Shown: in pieces, positions 1 through 12,816 of the stretch
Layout of the letters: the number at the start of each line of letters is the position of its first letter
Numbering within the stretch: position 1 is the first letter of the stretch
DNA from: Entrophospora sp. SA101
Lineage: Eukaryota > Glomeromycota > Glomeromycetes > Entrophosporales > Entrophosporaceae
Length of the DNA stretch: 64,000 nucleotides
Assembly: GCA_958430865.1 (NCBI GenBank)
Contig: CAUDNR010000225.1
Location: 31,085 to 95,084, forward strand
Direction: 5' to 3'
Notes under the pieces: model-generated
Seen by the model: only the letters and a program-made list of their open reading frames with translations
Database searches by the model: none
Told to the model about the DNA's origin: nothing
Program-made: the position numbers and the translations under genes

Positions 1-1280
1 TACGAGACGAAGGCGTTTTTGGGCCGGATGCGCGCCGTACTATGATTTCTAATTGATCGAATATACAAACGTTGCGTAAACAGCGTGAATATCGTACGAT
101 GATGGTGTGAAAGAGGATGAAATAATGATCTGTCCTCTAATAACATTTTACATTTGTGTTATATCCTAAAACAAGAGTGTATGAAAAACTAACGAATCGC
201 AGTCATCACCAATCGCACATCAACTTGATTATCATCAATGGTCATATTTCATTTGTTCTTGAAACCATATATCAGTTAATTTGTTATATTTAGTTTGAAA
301 ATATTTAAAAATATTTGGTTCAGTTTTTTTTTTACACAGTAACAGATTATATTACGATCCAGGAATTGCAAATCCAGTTTCACGTGCTCACGTGCATTTA
401 TGATATACTACTATACTAATTCAGGCGAGAAAATCAGACCATGTTTTCTTAGCATAACAAGACTTTGAAAATATCAAAAACATGTGTAACATAACCACAT
501 TTTCTTGATCTGCAACATAAGTAAAAATTTTCTTTTCATCTATTCAAAATGAATTTGAAACAAGAATCAATTTAAAGGTGTAACATTAAAGTTATAAAAT
601 CCATACTGTTTTTTAAAATATTAAAATATTACTTCTAAATATCTAATTATATGCAGAATAATAATATATTTACTCATTCTGTTTGTGTTCTTATAATTAA
701 TATTAATATAGCAATATAACAAATTTCAGCATTAAAATAGATTCATATTTACCTTTAGTTATATATATATAATTAACAAACTAATAATAAAAGGCTCATC
801 CAATTGTCATACACCTCATGACCAAATCGTACAACGTTTTTTCCATGACGGGGTCAAGAACGTCTTGTATGTATCACGTTAAATGAGATCAACTTTCCTG
901 TTTTGAAATTCATCATGTTTGAAGAAATGCACTCTATTTTTTTTTATGAACCAAAATCTATTTAATCAATTTTAATGCTAATTAAAATGCAAATATTAGT
1001 TATCTATAAAATCCCAAATTGCCTAATTATTTGTCTGCTATGTAATTAATATTAAACTATATAATAATAAAAACTCCTCCAATTGTTAATGATTTCATTC
1101 ACAAAATAGTAAATGGAAACAAATTTTGGTTTGTAAAAAAAAATATTTTTGGCACTTTTTTTTTATTCGTATTAGATCCTTACAATTTACATAGGTTTGG
1201 GAAAACATATAGTAAACGTTGCTTATTAGTTTAAAATGAAAAATAAAAATTTTTTTTATTACTATGTAAATGTCCAATTT
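1..1280. other. AT-rich intergenic DNA, no gene supported
   Basis: I see no supported gene here. The first 45 bases are clearly more GC-rich than everything after them and stay open to a TGA at about 43-45, so they could be the tail of something that begins before the window. The remainder is AT-rich with homopolymer runs and short stop-filled frames. Confidence 0.4.
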
Positions 1281-1281
1281 C

Positions 1282-1327
1282 AGATTTAGCGGATGAACAT
1301 ATCCGTTAAGTCGAGATTCACTGTGTA
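1282..1327 (-). repeat. Terminal fragment of a TIR transposon family
   Basis: Read on the minus strand this begins TACACAGTGAATCTCGACTT and continues with a second CGCTAAATC block. The same start and internal block occur at 22043 and 22386, and a related form bounds the 200-bp element at 24108-24307. The TA at 1326-1327 fits the TA target preference of Tc1/mariner-like elements. No matching second end was found nearby, so this looks like a broken end. Confidence 0.5.
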
Positions 1328-1350
1328 CATACATATAATCCAAACTAGAT

Positions 1351-1734
1351 TTGTCGAGACAGAAAGTAGCCGGGCTTAAGGCCGAGAATACAAAACTAAA
1401 ACAGATTATAAAAGGAAATGCTGAGCTTAAAACCAAAAATGCGGAACTAAAACGAGCTGTTGAGAAAATCAATCTCCCGTTTGTTCAGAATTCCAAATCA
1501 GAGGATCTTAGAAAGAAATCAAACCTGAGATTTCAATTGAGCAAGACATCTAATCAGAGTCTCAAATTTCTGTTGAACCAGAACAAGTGAGTACCTGAGT
1601 TTCACCATTGCCTATTCATTTCCTATTATCGAAAAAGAGCAAGTATTATATGATGATGATTTCATCAAAATCCGTGAATTTCTTGACTCAGGAACCATAA
1701 AAAATATTCATGATCGGAAAAAAAGCAGAAAGTG
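1351..1734 (+). pseudogene. Decayed coiled-coil protein fragment
   Basis: An 79-codon frame (1351-1590) opens with charged heptad-like repeats of the pattern AENTKLKQ and NAELKTKNAELK, typical of a coiled coil. The text after its stop remains coding-like in a shifted frame (pattern YDDDFIKIREFLDSG, about 1650-1700) and then ends. I infer a degenerate copy of a coiled-coil gene; families with such Glu/Lys/Leu repeats are numerous in Rhizophagus as I recall. No function can be assigned. Confidence 0.4.
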
Positions 1735-1820
1735 AAGCTTCAAACCAAGATCCATCCTTAGTTCATCGAAACACTTCTTTAACATCATCCAAGTCATCAT
1801 GTGATATATCATGTAAGAAT

Positions 1821-2081
1821 TTAATTCTGTGGTCGGAAGACTAAGTTAGCATATTTTACTGTGTGGGGAGGGAGGCTATATAAACTGGCTTCGATAAATT
1901 TACTCATAATCTTCCGAGAGATTATTCCCAAAGCTTCTAATATCTTTAGGTTCTTTTCTACGTTTCTTCCAATTTCAACATCAGGGTTACCATCAGCATA
2001 TATTTTCAAATCGACTACATTTCTGATTTCTTTCGTCTTGCAAGCATGAATTTCTTTCACGTAAATAACTTGCTTTTTCAC
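1821..2081 (-). CDS. Unrecognised 86-codon ORF
   Basis: This open frame starts with MKKQVIYVKEIHAC and is less low-complexity than random AT-rich frames nearby. It has mixed charged and hydrophobic residues and no visible domain, signal peptide or membrane segment. No splice partners or homologue were recognised. It may be a gene fragment or chance. Confidence 0.2.
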   Translation of the reverse strand: MKKQVIYVKEIHACKTKEIRNVVDLKIYADGNPDVEIGRNVEKNLKILEALGIISRKIMSKFIEASLYSLPPHTVKYANLVFRPQN

Positions 2082-3817
2082 TTGTTATGTTTTAAAAAAA
2101 AGAAGTGGTAATCATAAGAATGATCCATTTACTGCGCATTCAGTAAAAGTTAAAAAATAGCAAAGCTTAACCAACAGATTATTGAGGAATTGCCAAGGAT
2201 CCCTATAAAAACTCTTGCTTTGAAATACCGAGAATCTTCCAGTGAAAATTTATACTGAAAACATACATTTTCTGTATGATAAAACTGGAGAATTTTATTG
2301 TTTCGTGAGTTTTAACATATTTTGTTCTTGGAATAATTTGTCATAAGGCATAAAGGAAAATAACAAATTAAAATTTACAACCATCAAGTTATTTGTGCTG
2401 GTTTTGAATAAGGAATATCTTTAAACTTGCCTTTCACAGATATTCTTGATGCTCAATATCCATAGGAATTGGTGTCAATATGGGAAATGATGTTTTAATT
2501 GGTGATTCGTCTATGAGTCAGTAAACCTGCTGTAGAAAATACTACTAATCTCTCAAAGTAAAAAAAAATTTTCAATACAAGCAAAAAAAAAATATATATA
2601 GATAATTTTTTTATTTGCACGCCCACAAAAAATTTACAAAGGTGCTTGCTTGATAAATTCTGCCCCATATATGATGAATATGAATGGAAAATATCTTTAT
2701 AATATCCTAAATAAAATACTTGATTCAAATGAAATGTAAACAATAAAAAAATTATATTTTCATTTGTTTTGTTTTTTGTGTCAAAAAATAATATTTCTCA
2801 CTCATTTATTCATTATTATTAAATTTCACACAATTAGAAATGAATTGGCAACGATACTGTCTCTTTTTGGAAATTTTCGTGATTGCATTGTATAAACCTT
2901 TGATCATTGATTGATTATTGACCATGATAATGGTCACATCACTCTCCCAAAACATTCAAAGGTTGTATTTATAAGTAAAAAAAAAAAAATGAAAAAAAAA
3001 TCATTTGATCAAAATCAAGTCTTTTCCTGCCATTAAAAATTTAGAATTAATCCATTATTGTTAAAGAAGAATCAATTAAACTTTTTTTGAAAAAGATTCT
3101 TTCCTGCTACTAAAAATACCAACAAGAAATTAATCCATTATTGTTTTAGTATTAGCATCGCCACTAGAAAACAACAATTTGGAATTAATTCATTATTATT
3201 AATATCTAATTAAAGGAAGTTTTTTTTTGAAAAGATTCTTGCCTTTTTGGAAATCGTGTAACAATTCGGTGTTGATTTTTTCTAAAAAACGACCATTCCT
3301 TTTTTGAAAAGTGTGAAGAATAAATAAGTCAGCCCGCAGTAATAAATTCCGCACTTTAATAATCAAATCATCAATTGTTCATACAAAGTGAAAAAAACTA
3401 TTTTCTTTTGAATATAATAAATTTAATTTAACTCCTCGCCTTAAATTACATCCAGAAGATGTTTGAAAGTTTTAACACCTCTAAAAAATTTAAATCAACT
3501 ATTATTTTTTGAATTCATACATCCATCATAATGAAATCAATCAAAACCTTTCAAATGCTCCAAGTCATGATGATGTTGGTAATGTCAGCAATAACAGATT
3601 TTGCCAAATGATAGGTGGTTTTGGAAGATTGGAGGCCGTGAGCATTGATGGGTTGCAAAACTTGACAACATTGTAATTGAATGCAATTAGTTGTGGTGTA
3701 TTAAAGGTTGAATGTAATTGGTTGTGATGTGATAAATTTTCTGAAAAAATTTCATTCTGATGCTTGTGTAATGCGATGATTACACGAACTTGCTTGCAAC
3801 CTATTAAAATCTTGTTA

Positions 3818-3978
3818 TTTATATTAATACTATATATCAAGTTCAAACAATTGATTGCTATGTATGACTTAACTAAATTAGTAGAGTTTAAAATAATTTA
3901 TATTAATACTATATATCAAGTTCAAACAATTGATTGCTGCTACGTATGACCTAACTAAATTAGCAGAGTTTAAAATAA
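3818..3978. repeat. Two-copy tandem repeat, period about 79 bp
   Basis: The block running from ATTTATATTAATAC to GAGTTTAAAATAAT is present twice in a row. The copies differ by a few substitutions and a small insertion (GCTATG against GCTGCTACG), so the duplication is not brand new. No coding role is visible. Confidence 0.8.
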
Positions 3979-4761
3979 TAATAATTTAGATCGAAATTAT
4001 TACCAATAGAATTTAAACTAATAATTTGTTTGTTATTATTACTAACAGGATTTAAAAAATATACGCCATATTATTATAAATTTCCATTAATAGGAAGGGA
4101 GGATACACTCCTAATAATAAAACTTGATCGTTCATGTGTAACTTATTTCCTTTTTTAAATTTTTAGTTAGATCAGTTTTTATTAAAAAAAATCACACGTT
4201 ATATTTGTATGCTATCACATTTGAAAATTCTCTCTGTAGTAAACAAACATGTACAATTAAGAATCTCGGACAGCGACGATGATCTTTGGCGTTAAGCAGA
4301 AATATCAGAATTGTATCTAAAATTGGTTAAGTGTTGAATATCACCTTTCTTGTAACAGTTTTGTTCACGATTTTACTAGAATTTTTTTTTTAAACTTGAT
4401 GATAATTATTGGATCATGCTAGAAAAGTTCCGATGAATATTTCAGAAACCTCACTAAAAAGTTTTAAATATGATGGTTGTAATTCTAATTTCATTAATTA
4501 TTAATTGTAACAACTTTAATTGATATTCTCTCTCCATTGTAAAAATTTATATGATCGCCGGCAGATTATCAGAGGTTACATCATATCCTTAAACGGATAA
4601 AGTTCAATTCAAAAACCCTTAATTAAATTAAAATGATCTTATCATTTAAGGCAATAAAAAGTGGGTCCTATTTAAAGCATACGGGTTACTAAATTTCACA
4701 AATTAAATTCTTATACGTTTACATTTTCGCTTTTTTTGGAAATTTACGATTTTGCATGATG

Positions 4762-4833
4762 CTCGATAAGTCGATCATTTATTTATATTATCAAGTACTT
4801 TAAACAATTGATTTCTGCGTCCGACTTATCGAG
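4762..4833. repeat. Short inverted repeat with CTCGATAAGTC arms
   Basis: The arms are CTCGATAAGTC at 4762-4772 and GACTTATCGAG at 4823-4833. The loop holds AAGTACTTTAAACAATTGAT, which is the reverse complement of text between similar arms at 30238-30310. This identifies a small inverted-repeat element family; the present copy is about 72 bp. Confidence 0.6.
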
Positions 4834-5919
4834 TTTACATGTGTAATTCGGCGGTTTCTTTGGCTTTGTGTTACATTTCTTTGAATTGCTCGAATTGCTT
4901 TGCTACGCGTTGCTCCCTGATTTATTTATGTTCTTTATATAATTGATAACGTAATAAGGAGATATAAAGATATAGATATTAGATTGATATCTGAGTGTAA
5001 AGAGATTTATATGACAAAGTAATTAGTGTGTAGGCTAAATAATTTAATAAATTTATTAATAATATATATTTTTCAATCGGTATTGGCGTTTTCGATAAAT
5101 AACTTAAACAATATAATGAGATTTGTTATTCTCTTTTCCTTTTTTTTAATTAATATTAGATATTAGATGGTTAGGCAATTCATTATTTTTTCAAATAACT
5201 TAACTTTTTTTTTAATATTAATCAGTATTGGTTTGATCAAACAATATAACAATCGGACTTCATTTTTTTGATTTTTTTAATATTAATATTATTTGGTATT
5301 AGTATTGGATGGATGATTAGACAATATAACAATTATTATGCTTTTTATTGACAAATCTCTTTTTTTTTTGTCGTCATTAAACAATTTAAACAATATAATG
5401 GTGCCTCTCATTATAGTTATTCTGTTTAAAAAACGTATTTAAGAAACCTCTCGTCGTTAACTATTTTGTTTGAAAACAAATTTAAGAAACTTTTTAAAAA
5501 TTCTTTTTTAATAAAAAATGTCTTCTATTTTGTCTTTTTTATGTTTATCATGAGTGCGAGTGGTGTACAGTATTGCGCGTAGTAGAGTAGACAATGAAAA
5601 TAAACTTTAAAGCGTTTCGGAATAATTTAGAAAATATGGTCATGGAAAATTTCTCATATTGAATCGGGACGCGTTTTCTTTTCTCAAACCTGAAATCCTT
5701 TCCACAAAGACAAATAAATGATTGGACTGCTTGAAAAATTAAATCACGGGCATGCAATCGATAAAAAAAAAACAAGAAACTCCCAAAATTGGATTTTGTA
5801 AAACGTTGAACGAATTCGATCCTATCGTTTCATTGGTAGTTGACATTCTAAATTTCGAAGTAATCTTTCAAATATTACTATTACACAAATCTTCACAAAT
5901 TCGTCGCAATTCAAGAAAG

Positions 5920-6243
5920 AGCAAGAGTAATGTTCCTCAACAATAAATTATTTGAATACAACATCCTGCAATGGAACAATAGCTGTGATCACCAAAGTAA
6001 ATAGATAACCAATAATGTAGAAGTTACGTCCTCAACAAATGGAAACATTACTAAAATAAACGTAAACGTCCAGAGAACTGTTGTAAACTTTGAATTAATG
6101 GCGTACTTTTCAAGATTTCAATTTCCACTGCAGAATGCCTTTGTTTCTACTACACACAAATGCCAAGGATTGACGTTGCCATATTTTATTTTGACAATAG
6201 ATGAAAATATGATTTCGACAAGACAAATCTCTTTTAGAATTTC
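5920..6243 (+). pseudogene. PIF1/Helitron-type DNA helicase C-terminal relic
   Basis: The frame around 6113-6237 reads FQFPLQNAFVSTTHKCQGLT, which matches the helicase motif V/VI region of PIF1-family and Helitron helicases (usual form FPLQNA..TVHKTQGLTL). Upstream, 5927-6110 contains NVQRTVVNFEL in the same frame, but the piece between them carries an in-frame TAG near 6000 and continues best in another frame (NGTIAVITKV). The start of the protein and the catalytic Walker motifs are missing, and the tail stops soon after motif V. I read it as a dead fragment of a helicase gene or Helitron. Confidence 0.65.
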
Positions 6244-8206
6244 CTGGATATTATATAGGTGAATATAAACGATTAAATTTTTGGCCTTAAAGAATACTTA
6301 CGTTAATAAATTTAATAATAATAATATATTTTTTTTTTTTACAGTTGCGTAACACGATGCATAATATATAAAAGTGTTCTGTAAATTTCAAATCATCTGA
6401 CTTAATGCATATCTTAACCTTTTAATACGTGTCAGAAAAAATCAACACGTCGAGATCGGCAAAAATTATTCGATGCTTTAAGGCCAAACTTTGATTTGAT
6501 GTTTTTCCCATCATCCTTTGCTGCTCACTCTTCTCCCTGGTTATTCAAGAAACATCACCATTTACTGACCATTATTCCGTGTGGCGGAATTGGTCTTCTT
6601 TATCCTTGTTACGAGAATCTCAAATCTCATAATAATAATAATTAATTGTGATCGAAAATATTTGTACCAAGAGAGAGAAAGAACGAAAAAATTATTATTT
6701 TTGTATTTTTTTGAATTTTTTATTTTGTTATTAATGTAAGAATCGAGTACAAACAAATTCACAAACTTTGAAAAGTTTCTCGCAATACAGAATTACATAG
6801 TAGTCTAGTAGGCTTGACAGAAGAGATCTACAACTCACTTTACCATTTACCTACGTGGCCGGTTTCGCTCCATTATTATCTGTGCGGAAGAAATCATCAT
6901 GGGTGAAACGGTTGAATGGACAACGAAGGGCTTTAACACGGGATAGCAAGCATCATAGAAGAATTTCTTGATGCTCTTGATAATATTTCTAAATCAACAG
7001 ATTTGATTTATTACAAGCTTTTCCTGATCCATTGGAACACTGTTTTAAAACTTTCAACAACATCAAACAATCAAAAAATTTGCAAATTTGTAATCGATGG
7101 TTTTGAACAAATCTTAGATATTACTCATATTGCCGACTGAAGAGTATCATTCATATGAAGCAACCTATTGGCGTGTTGTCAACGAATGTTCACGAATTGT
7201 AACACTGGAAATCTGTATTTGTAATTTCTTTCTGAGAGATCGATTTTCAACCCAAAAACCCACTGTGATCCCGATATAATTTTCTTTGTCGAGTTTAAGT
7301 ACAGAATCATGGTTCCTGACTTTGTTCAAGTCAACGAATAAACTTATCATTGATGAGATAAAGAAGCGACGCAGAAAGGCTCTATCGGCTTGTTATTGGT
7401 TGATTATGTATCCAGCCGGCGCCTTTTGTTACAAACGTATATTAATACTCTCTAAGGAGTCAATAAAGCTACGGAAATTCATTGGAGTCATCGACCACAA
7501 AACCGCATTAGAGGTCTTTCAAGAGAGCATCTAAAATCTTTTCCAACATTGACACCTACCCAGCCATCCAAGAATATCTTTACAATAATATTCGTCTGTT
7601 TGTGAAAGATGAATAAAGATATCATCACTAGGAAGAAAAAGTCAAGAGTACAAATTATAAAGCCAAATTCAACGAATCGATAAAATTGAACAACTAAAGA
7701 ATACTTTTTGATTGGTTACCTATTTGTTGAGTTATGTGATTACCACTGTGCGACTGATTACCGTACCCCATATAATGGAAATAATTATATCAGTATTAGT
7801 GCATATTAAATATTTAATATACAAACATATATATATTAATATGTATTTGACATGTGCGGGGTAAAATTATTTTGTGACACACAAAAAATTAAAAATTCCC
7901 AAATTTTTTTTTTTAATAAATAAAAAAAAAAAGTTCATTTGTACAAAAAATAAAGAAATAAAAAAATTAAAAAAAAAAATAGATAAAAAACAATTTGATA
8001 ATTAGGAAAAAAATAAACTAAAGTAAAAACCAAACAATAAAAGATAAAAATAAAAAAAAAGCATATTTTTTTGTGTACATAAAATTCAGTAATATATAAT
8101 ATTATATTATTATTAGAATTATTATTATTATTATTATTATATTATTATTATTATTGTCTACACATTAAAATTCATCTGCTGTTGACTTTGTCCACTTTTA
8201 ACAACG
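6244..8206. other. Intergenic DNA with broken unrecognised frames
   Basis: Between about 6950 and 7660 several short plus-strand frames look coding-like when joined with frameshifts (for example 7286-7534, starting MSSLSTESWF, and the stretch with LDALDNISKSTDLIYYK near 6970-7015). They are interrupted by stops and no family was recognised, so this is at best a decayed gene. 7880-8160 is A-rich and then an (ATT)n run at 8117-8155. Confidence 0.3.
8117..8155. repeat. (ATT)n microsatellite
   Basis: ATT triplets with one interruption, just downstream of the TUP1 stop codon. Confidence 0.8.
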
Positions 8207-9532
8207 CTACATGTCATCATATAGCCATAATCTTGCTCTACAATCACCAGAACCTGTTGCGAAAATTTTATTATTTGGACTTAAAGCTACCGAAATTACT
8301 ATTGATTAATTAAATAAATGAATAAGCAATTAATATTATATAATAATAATATGATAAAACAAATATTGCTACTAGTAATATTAGTATTACCTGAATTTTT
8401 ATGACCTTGTAACATAAATTGTGTTTGTGCTGTGATAGGATCCCAAAATTGTACACTACGATCTTTTGAACCCGAAACAACCCATCTAGCATCAGGTGAA
8501 ACAGCAACCGATAATACAAAATCCTAAATAAATACATCAAAGTAAATTAATTAAAAATATAAATGATAACATAATATATGCGCACATACTAATATATATA
8601 AGAATACAAACCTTGTGACCACTAAATGTTAATTTAGATTGATTCTTTTGACCAGAGTTACTTTGATTTCTACCTATATAAGCCATATCCCATAATCTTA
8701 AAGTTTTATCCAAACTTCCTGAAACTAAAGTTTTACCATCTGGAGAAAATGCAACCGAGTAAACACTGTCTTTATGACCTTCCAATCTTTCGAGTAGATA
8801 ACCAGTTCTTGAATCCCAAACCCTCACTATTTTGTCCAGTGAACCGGCTGCAACAAATGCACCATCAGGGCTAATAGCCACACTTGTTACTCCGGCATCT
8901 TTTGTACTAGGTTCGTCAATCGAAAGTTTATTCACCAATTCGCCAGATACCATATCCCAAATCCTTGCTGTTCTATCACCTGAACCTGACACGATTGTAC
9001 GTCCATCCCGTGAAAAATCAAGTGAATATATGTCTTGCTCATGTCCTGAAAAAATGTTTCTGATGGCTTGTTTTTGAATATCCCAAATCTAATCGATAAG
9101 CAGCGTCATTATTATTAATGTATTTGTTTTCTCAGAAAAAAAATTTTTATTATGTTAAAAACCTTACTCTGATTTGTTTATCTTCAGCACCTGTAGCTAA
9201 ATAATTACCATCAGGACTAAAACATACACTTCGAATATACAAATCACCAGTTTTATCAACATTAGGATCGTCAAGAACGCTGCACATAGTAATAATATAT
9301 ACAATGAATATACATTTTTTTTTTTAAAATCGAATTTTTCTAAAATAGAAAATAATAAAATCAATACTAACTACATCTTTTGACCAGTTTTAACATTATA
9401 AATTTGTGCACTTCGATTACAACCAGTTGCAAGTAAGCTGCCGTCCGAATTGAATTTAACACAACAAACAACGCTAATAACAAAAAACAATAATTTATGA
9501 TATGTATATGTATATATGTATATATGTGTGTA

Positions 9533-9564
<32 letters not shown>

Positions 9565-11323
9565 ATTATAAATCATGAAATAATTAATATATATACCTAT
9601 TGTGATCTAATGTATGCATCAAATCAACGTTGAGGACTCGGTTTACTTTTGGATTGAAACTGGATTAAAAAAATAAAATCAATTAATCATCATAATAACA
9701 ATAAAAACAACAACAATAACATATATATATATATATATATATTTATTTAATATTAGGACATACATTGCGAACCAATCAGTTCCTTCTTTTTTAAGCTGAG
9801 CAGGTACACTATCAGGATCCATATCACTTAGACCAGTACTACCACCACTGACTGAAGGTTGCCTCATTGGAGGTCGACTACCTGATTGTAATTGATTACT
9901 TGTATTTTGATTATTTTTACGTTTATTAGATGGTGGACCAGAATGTTGTGCATTACCATTAGGAGGTACTCCAGAACTTTGTGGAACTTCAGGTCCAAGA
10001 TTTGGTGGCATCTGTTGTTGCATTAGGTTTACCGACTACACATATACACATATAAAGAATGATTAATAAATATGGATTAATAAATAACCAATGTAAATTA
10101 ATTGTTTGTTCTCCTTACTTTTGGCATTTTATTTCCTGGTTTACTTTGTCCAACTCCTTGCATACCGTAACTTTGTTGATTCATTGGTGGTTGGCCAGGT
10201 TGAGGAGGAGGCGGTGGTGGCGGCGGAAGACCATTATTGCTGTATATACCAGAAGGTGGCTGTTGATTATTAACAGGCATTCCTAAAGGGTTTGGAGGAC
10301 CAGGAGGACCTCCACCGTCTTCTATTCGTTGACGTTTAGAAGAATGTTGTGATTGTTGAGATAAAGGGCTTGGACCGCTACCATTTAGATAAGGAGAAGG
10401 AGCAGGATTTCCAGCACCTTGAGAGATATTTTGAGGTGGTGGAGGAGGAGGGCCAGCTTGACTCGAATAAGAATTTGGGTGAGATGGAGTTTGACCAGGA
10501 GGTGGTGGAGGAAGAGGAGGTTGTTGCTGCTGCTGTGAAGGATCTAAAGACATCTGAGGAGGAGCAAGACCCTGAGCACCACTCATGATTCCGCCAAATA
10601 AATTATTTGGGCCTTGACCAATATTTGGTGGAGGTGGCTGAGGATGTGATGGTTGTGATGGTTGTGGATGAGAACTGGTAGAGGGATGGGAATGTAATCT
10701 TTGAGTATCTAAGTCACGTTGAAGTCCACGTAAATTATCATCATATCTATTTTTAAGAAGAAAAAAAAATATCAAAAGAGTAATAATAATAATAATAACG
10801 AGTAAATAAATGTGTAGAGTACATAATGATAATATTAATTGATAATTAATAATTAATAATGAAATCAATCGATTAACTCATACTGTGCTTTTATATTTTT
10901 CTGAGTAGCCTGTAAATCGTATAATCCTTGACGAATATGAGCAACTTCTTCAGTTTGTTGTTGAACTTTTTATTTAAAAAGAAAAAAAAAGAATATAATA
11001 ATAAGAATATAATTAATTTAATTATAATTAAATCTTTTTTAATAAATCTTATTAATCAATCTAATAATAATTGTCTTCTCCTCCAATAACAATAATAACT
11101 ATGATGGTGATTATGATGATTATGATGATTATAATGGTTATGATGGTGATTATAGTGATTATATACCTTTATTTTCAAGGTCGTCACGTTGCATTTTATA
11201 CATTGTAGATTCTTGATGAAGGGTTTCAATTTCAGTCTTTAAAGCCTCCAGTAAATCACCTATACGGGTTGCAGCAGTTGTTGAGGCAGGAACAATCTGT
11301 CTATGGCTGTATATATTTGACAT
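8207..11323 (-). CDS. TUP1: Tup1-family WD40 transcriptional co-repressor
   Basis: Ten exons (11323-11167, 10965-10884, 10746-10119, 10035-9764, 9659-9597, 9473-9375, 9279-9168, 9088-8612, 8523-8391, 8298-8207) join in frame to 704 codons plus TAG. The N-terminus ([15 protein letters not shown], then a helix with [16 protein letters not shown]) matches the Tup1 tetramerisation and Ssn6/Cyc8-binding region. Residues about 100-370 are rich in Pro, Gln, Gly and Ser. From about residue 385 come seven WD40 blades with clear [20 protein letters not shown] and [12 protein letters not shown] blocks, ending [15 protein letters not shown]. Tup1 proteins act in the nucleus as a scaffold that represses genes when recruited by DNA-binding proteins. 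Length and domain order are as usual for filamentous fungi. The frame closes exactly over all introns, so the model is strong; only the 5' UTR extent is unknown. Confidence 0.95.
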
Positions 11324-12373
11324 TTTGTAGATCTCTGTTATATAAAATAATTGAAAATAGAATTAGCAGAGATGATGTAGAATAAACAATTGAAAAAAAA
11401 AGATTTTGATTGAGCAATGGAGGAAATAATAAGTATAGAGAGAATAACTAAAACAATAATATAGATTCAACAACAACAAGAAGAAGACTCACGTCGATAT
11501 TATTTTGATGAACAAAGTTACAGTCGCCAAAATTTTGACTAATGTAATTATATCTACACTGTCCAAACTTACAAATAAAAGGAAAAATTTATTGGTAGTA
11601 TTTTTACTTTTCTTTTTAAAATTAAAATAGTTATAAAAAAAGCAAAGAAAAGAATTATAAATGATCAAGAAAAAATAAAAAAATAGAATAAAAATAAAAA
11701 AAGAAAATATTTTTTGAGTTTAAAAGTGCGAGTGTTCGGTTGTGAGAGTTTGTTGTGTGTAAAAAGAAAGAGAAAAAAAAAAGTTTATTTTTTCAATATC
11801 AAATACAAAATATAATTATATTTTACAATATATTTAAAATAAATATATTGATGTATTGATGATGATGAAAAAAATGATGAGTATAGTATATATTGATGAT
11901 TGTGATTTTTTGGTTGGTAAATTGAAAAAATTTTTTTAAATCAATTTATTAAAAATAAATATTAAATAAATAAAAAATAAAAATTTTTTATTACACATCA
12001 CACGTCTCCATAGCACACACATATTTCATAACACACGCACACGCACACACAAACATAAACAGTACCACAGCAACCCGTTTTATATTAGAGCAAAAGTTTG
12101 TTACGTCATCAAAGTTAGTTAAACTATATAGAAAGTAAAGTTTGTGTCCAATAAATTAAAAACCCAGGCTACCCAGGCTATTCTTGTTATGTACAAAATT
12201 CCAAAATAAAAATAAAATTTTAAGGAGGAGGTGAAGAAAAAGTTTTTAAATAAAACTCAACCAAATATAGAATTAATTATCGATTAAAAATAGTTATATT
12301 TAATTATTAATGAAAGTTTTTTGTTTACTATTTGTGTATAAAATAAAAATTTACGAATTCCAGAGTTGACGCT
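11324..12373. other. Upstream region of TUP1, AT-rich
   Basis: This holds the likely 5' UTR and promoter of TUP1: A/T homopolymers, a CA-rich stretch at 11995-12060 and a direct CCCAGGCTA doublet at about 12162-12181. No other gene is visible. Confidence 0.5.
12101..12108. promoter_or_regulatory. TTACGTCA, possible bZIP site upstream of TUP1
   Basis: TTACGTCA differs by one base from the CRE/ATF palindrome TGACGTCA. It lies about 780 bp upstream of the TUP1 start and 270 bp upstream of the small ORF at 12374, in a likely divergent promoter region. A single 8-mer is weak evidence; binding is inference. Confidence 0.25.
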
Positions 12374-12635
12374 ATGTTAGAAAATCCAGAGCTGGGACTG
12401 AGTAAGTATGATGGATTGATTGATTAAATTGATGAAAATTTTTTTTAAAATAGATAAATAAATAAAAAAATTATTTATTGGCAAATAAATATTTATTGCA
12501 GATCTGGGCTGTTACTTTTATTTATTTCTTGTGCTATTTTGCATTGTTTTTAAAATAATAACCATACATAATAGAAATAATAATAATATTATTGATTGTT
12601 ACACTTTTTGTATGCAAATGATAATAAAGAGATAA
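12374..12635 (+). CDS. Possible 53-residue two-exon single-helix membrane protein
   Basis: Exon 1 is 12374-12401 (MLENPELGL plus one base), followed by a strong GTAAGT donor. The next TTGCAG acceptor at 12501 restores the frame, and exon 2 runs 12502-12635 to TAA. Spliced, the product has a short polar head, one hydrophobic segment (CYFYLFLVLFCIVFKIITI, about residues 13-31) and a short tail. It starts divergently from TUP1. I recognise no family. Support is only the in-frame canonical splice pair and the clear membrane segment; chance is possible in AT-rich DNA. Confidence 0.35.
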
Positions 12636-12816
12636 GAATTTGCGAGCAGATGAAGTTACACTAACAATTGAAATGAATTATTGGCACGTGATATCACAAA
12701 AATATTCATTATTTAAATTTCTATATATAGATAGAATTTCAATTATTTTTAGAAGGTTCGAATGTCTAACAATTTTGTTTATTATTATAATAGGGATTAA
12801 TATTAACTTTAGTGAA

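Larger units (their letters stand above)
2082..5547. other. Intergenic DNA with scattered repeats
   Basis: Apart from the tandem repeat at 3818-3978 and the inverted repeat at 4762-4833 I see no gene. A stretch near 3329-3360 contains ATAAGTCAGCCCGCAGTAAT, which resembles the CGATAAGTC repeat family also seen at 30238-30313, so it is probably another transposon remnant. Confidence 0.4.

Noticed and set aside
10059..10588. Plus-strand frames opposite TUP1
   Set aside because: They are antisense translations of the Pro/Gln-rich part of TUP1; the minus-strand gene is continuous with conserved domains.
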